From Bdellovibrio sp. CG22_combo_CG10-13_8_21_14_all_39_27 (GTDB lineage Bacteria > Bdellovibrionota > Bacteriovoracia > Bacteriovoracales > Bacteriovoracaceae), in NCBI GenBank assembly GCA_002786715.1, contig PCTW01000016.1, forward strand, positions 155,371 to 199,371: a stretch of DNA of 44,001 nt, read 5' to 3'. Each line of letters opens with the position of its first letter. Position 1 is the stretch's first letter. Positions 42,903 to 44,001 of the stretch are shown here, piece by piece. The position numbers and the translations under genes were made by a program. The notes under the pieces are model-generated. The model was given only the letters and a program-made list of their open reading frames with translations. It was not told where the DNA came from and ran no database searches.

Positions 42903-43720
42903 AAAGCCTTGGCCCTAGCTTGAATGAAGGAATAGTAAAAAACAGCGTTCGGATCATTGCGGACAGTTTTAAGCTCTTCCTTCGCCTTGCTTACTGTTTC
43001 TTCATCGACATATTTATCTTTAATGAGCTGCTCACTGGCCGAAAGTAAGAGTTCAGTCCAGAATTCGATAAATTCCTTGCGCTTTCCAGGTCGACGATTA
43101 TCGAGATGCCAGGTCTTAGATTCAACTTTGATATCGCGATAACCCTGTTGCAAGAGAATATTTCCAAGCTTGGCACCGATAAATGGATCGCCCTTCATAT
43201 CGTATTGATAATCATTGAAGGCCATCCAATATTTCCAAACATGAGGAGAGTAAGGCTCGAGAAAAAAACTAGAATTTAAAACTTCTGTTATATAAACGAC
43301 GCTACCAGGGCGTAAGACGCGTCGAACTTCGCTCATGACTTTTCCTGGATCAGGTACATGTTCCAAAATCCAACATAAAAAGGCTCCATCAAAAGTTTCC
43401 GACTCAAACTCAATATTAGTGGCGTCCATCTCATGCAATTGATATCGACCTTTTGCATAGGCACAAGATTCTAAAGATTTCTTGGCCGCTTCCAATTGAT
43501 TAGGAGAGCGGTCGATACAAGTAATATCAAGCTTAGGAAAACGTCTCAGTAGAATTTCGGTCTGAGCACCAACACCAGAACCCACCTCTAATAATTTTTT
43601 TACATAAGAGAGATTGATATCTTTATAAACGGTATGCTCAGTGAACTCAGCTTGCTTGCGCAATCTCTTTTGCTCGATAGAATCAAAACCATGAAGATAG
43701 GGAAACTCTATTTTTGACAT
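42899..43720 (-). CDS. SAM-dependent class I methyltransferase
   Basis: A 273-residue cytoplasmic protein. Motif I LLEVGSGVGAQTEIL near residues 41-55, the acidic end of strand 2 (ITCIDRSP), and FDGAFLCWILEHVPDP near 110-125 fit the Methyltransf_11/25 fold. The C-terminal part (residues 150-273) should bind the substrate and is not diagnostic. Small-molecule or lipid methylation is likely; the start of the C-terminal part resembles methyltransferases of ubiquinone or sterol type only weakly. An AGGAG site precedes the ATG. Confidence 0.85.
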   Translation of the reverse strand: MSKIEFPYLHGFDSIEQKRLRKQAEFTEHTVYKDINLSYVKKLLEVGSGVGAQTEILLRRFPKLDITCIDRSPNQLEAAKKSLESCAYAKGRYQLHEMDATNIEFESETFDGAFLCWILEHVPDPGKVMSEVRRVLRPGSVVYITEVLNSSFFLEPYSPHVWKYWMAFNDYQYDMKGDPFIGAKLGNILLQQGYRDIKVESKTWHLDNRRPGKRKEFIEFWTELLLSASEQLIKDKYVDEETVSKAKEELKTVRNDPNAVFYYSFIQARAKAF

Positions 43721-43816
43721 AAAAAACTCCTCTTAAACTACCTTCATCCTACCATGATCGATTACTCATCATCGTTAAAAAACTCCTCTAAGTAGTCAAT
43801 ATTTCGTAAAATAAAA

Positions 43817-43856
43817 GACATGTCCAAAATCAATTTAGGGGTTGAGCAGACATGTC
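43817..43856. repeat. two copies of AGACATGTC, 32 bp apart
   Basis: The palindrome GACATGTC occurs at 43817-43824 and 43849-43856, with one extra shared base on the left. The spacing is about three helical turns, so a dimeric regulator could bind both on one face. The site lies in the 252-base gap between the methyltransferase and the next exported-protein gene and may act on either. A short stem CTCGC/GCGAG follows at 43935-43951. Confidence 0.45.
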
Positions 43857-43972
43857 ATTAATAAAAGAAAGGGAGCATGATGTTTTTTGAATAAATGAAA
43901 AGACGCGATTAAAACGCCTTCATTGAAACAATCACTCGCATCAAACGCGAGACAAATACTTTGGAGGATACC

Positions 43973-44001
43973 ATGAAATTGATCGCACTACTTGCTACTT
44001 T
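43973..44001 (+). CDS. start of an exported protein gene (cut by window edge)
   Basis: An ATG 6 nt behind TTGGAGG begins MKLIALLAT, the start of a typical signal peptide, and the frame is open to the end of the window. Only nine full codons are visible, so the family cannot be told. Confidence 0.6.

Overview
The window is a gene-dense bacterial chromosome segment of low to moderate G+C with no rRNA, tRNA, insertion sequence or CRISPR array that I can see. The mix of genes suggests a Bdellovibrionota-like (Bacteriovorax/Peredibacter-type) organism: a strongly eukaryote-like class I ribonucleotide reductase, many signal-peptide proteins of unknown family, lipid enzymes, a secreted metzincin and a ceramidase-fold membrane protein. 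The taxonomic call is inference, not proof.

Left part (1-3532): the 3' end of an asparagine synthetase gene, an acetyl-CoA hydrolase/transferase-family protein and a secreted class 3 lipase. Next (3533-16488) lies the most unusual region: two tightly packed, divergent gene sets around a shared intergenic region at 11120-11306. Leftward are a formyltransferase, a Ser-hydrolase/OleC-like AMP-ligase fusion, a UbiA-type prenyltransferase, a dikinase built like rifampin phosphotransferase, and an M14-like peptidase. Rightward are a diacylglycerol-kinase-type lipid kinase, an extended SDR, a large protein whose C-terminal half is a cyanobacterial-type acyl-ACP reductase (AAR), and a DUF3419/BtaA-like aminocarboxypropyl transferase. 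Five of the junctions overlap or lie 3 bases apart. I read this as one pathway for an unusual modified lipid or hydrocarbon; I cannot match it to a known system. A response regulator with an HD-GYP c-di-GMP phosphodiesterase domain follows.

Middle (17876-27952): a small ORF, nrdA and nrdB with a long structured leader, a three-repeat secreted protein, a possible lytic transglycosylase-like protein, a tyrosine recombinase, a FecR-domain protein, and a large AT-rich RDD-family membrane protein.

Right (27963-35548): a complete lysine/diaminopimelate operon, lysC-dapB-dapA-dapD-lysA-like plus an aspartoacylase/succinylglutamate desuccinylase-like gene. It is read leftward from a recognisable promoter and lysine riboswitch. 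asd is divergent on the other side. The last operon gene is a good candidate for an alternative succinyl-diaminopimelate desuccinylase.

Far right (35640-44001): small secreted proteins, a CREST/alkaline-ceramidase-like membrane protein, a metzincin, a DoxX protein, a large secreted coiled-coil protein, an acyl-CoA dehydrogenase, a methyltransferase and the first codons of another exported protein.

A recurring regulatory signature is a -10-like box exactly 6 nt before the ATG with no Shine-Dalgarno sequence. It precedes six genes, five of them for exported or signalling proteins or a recombinase, and suggests leaderless mRNAs.
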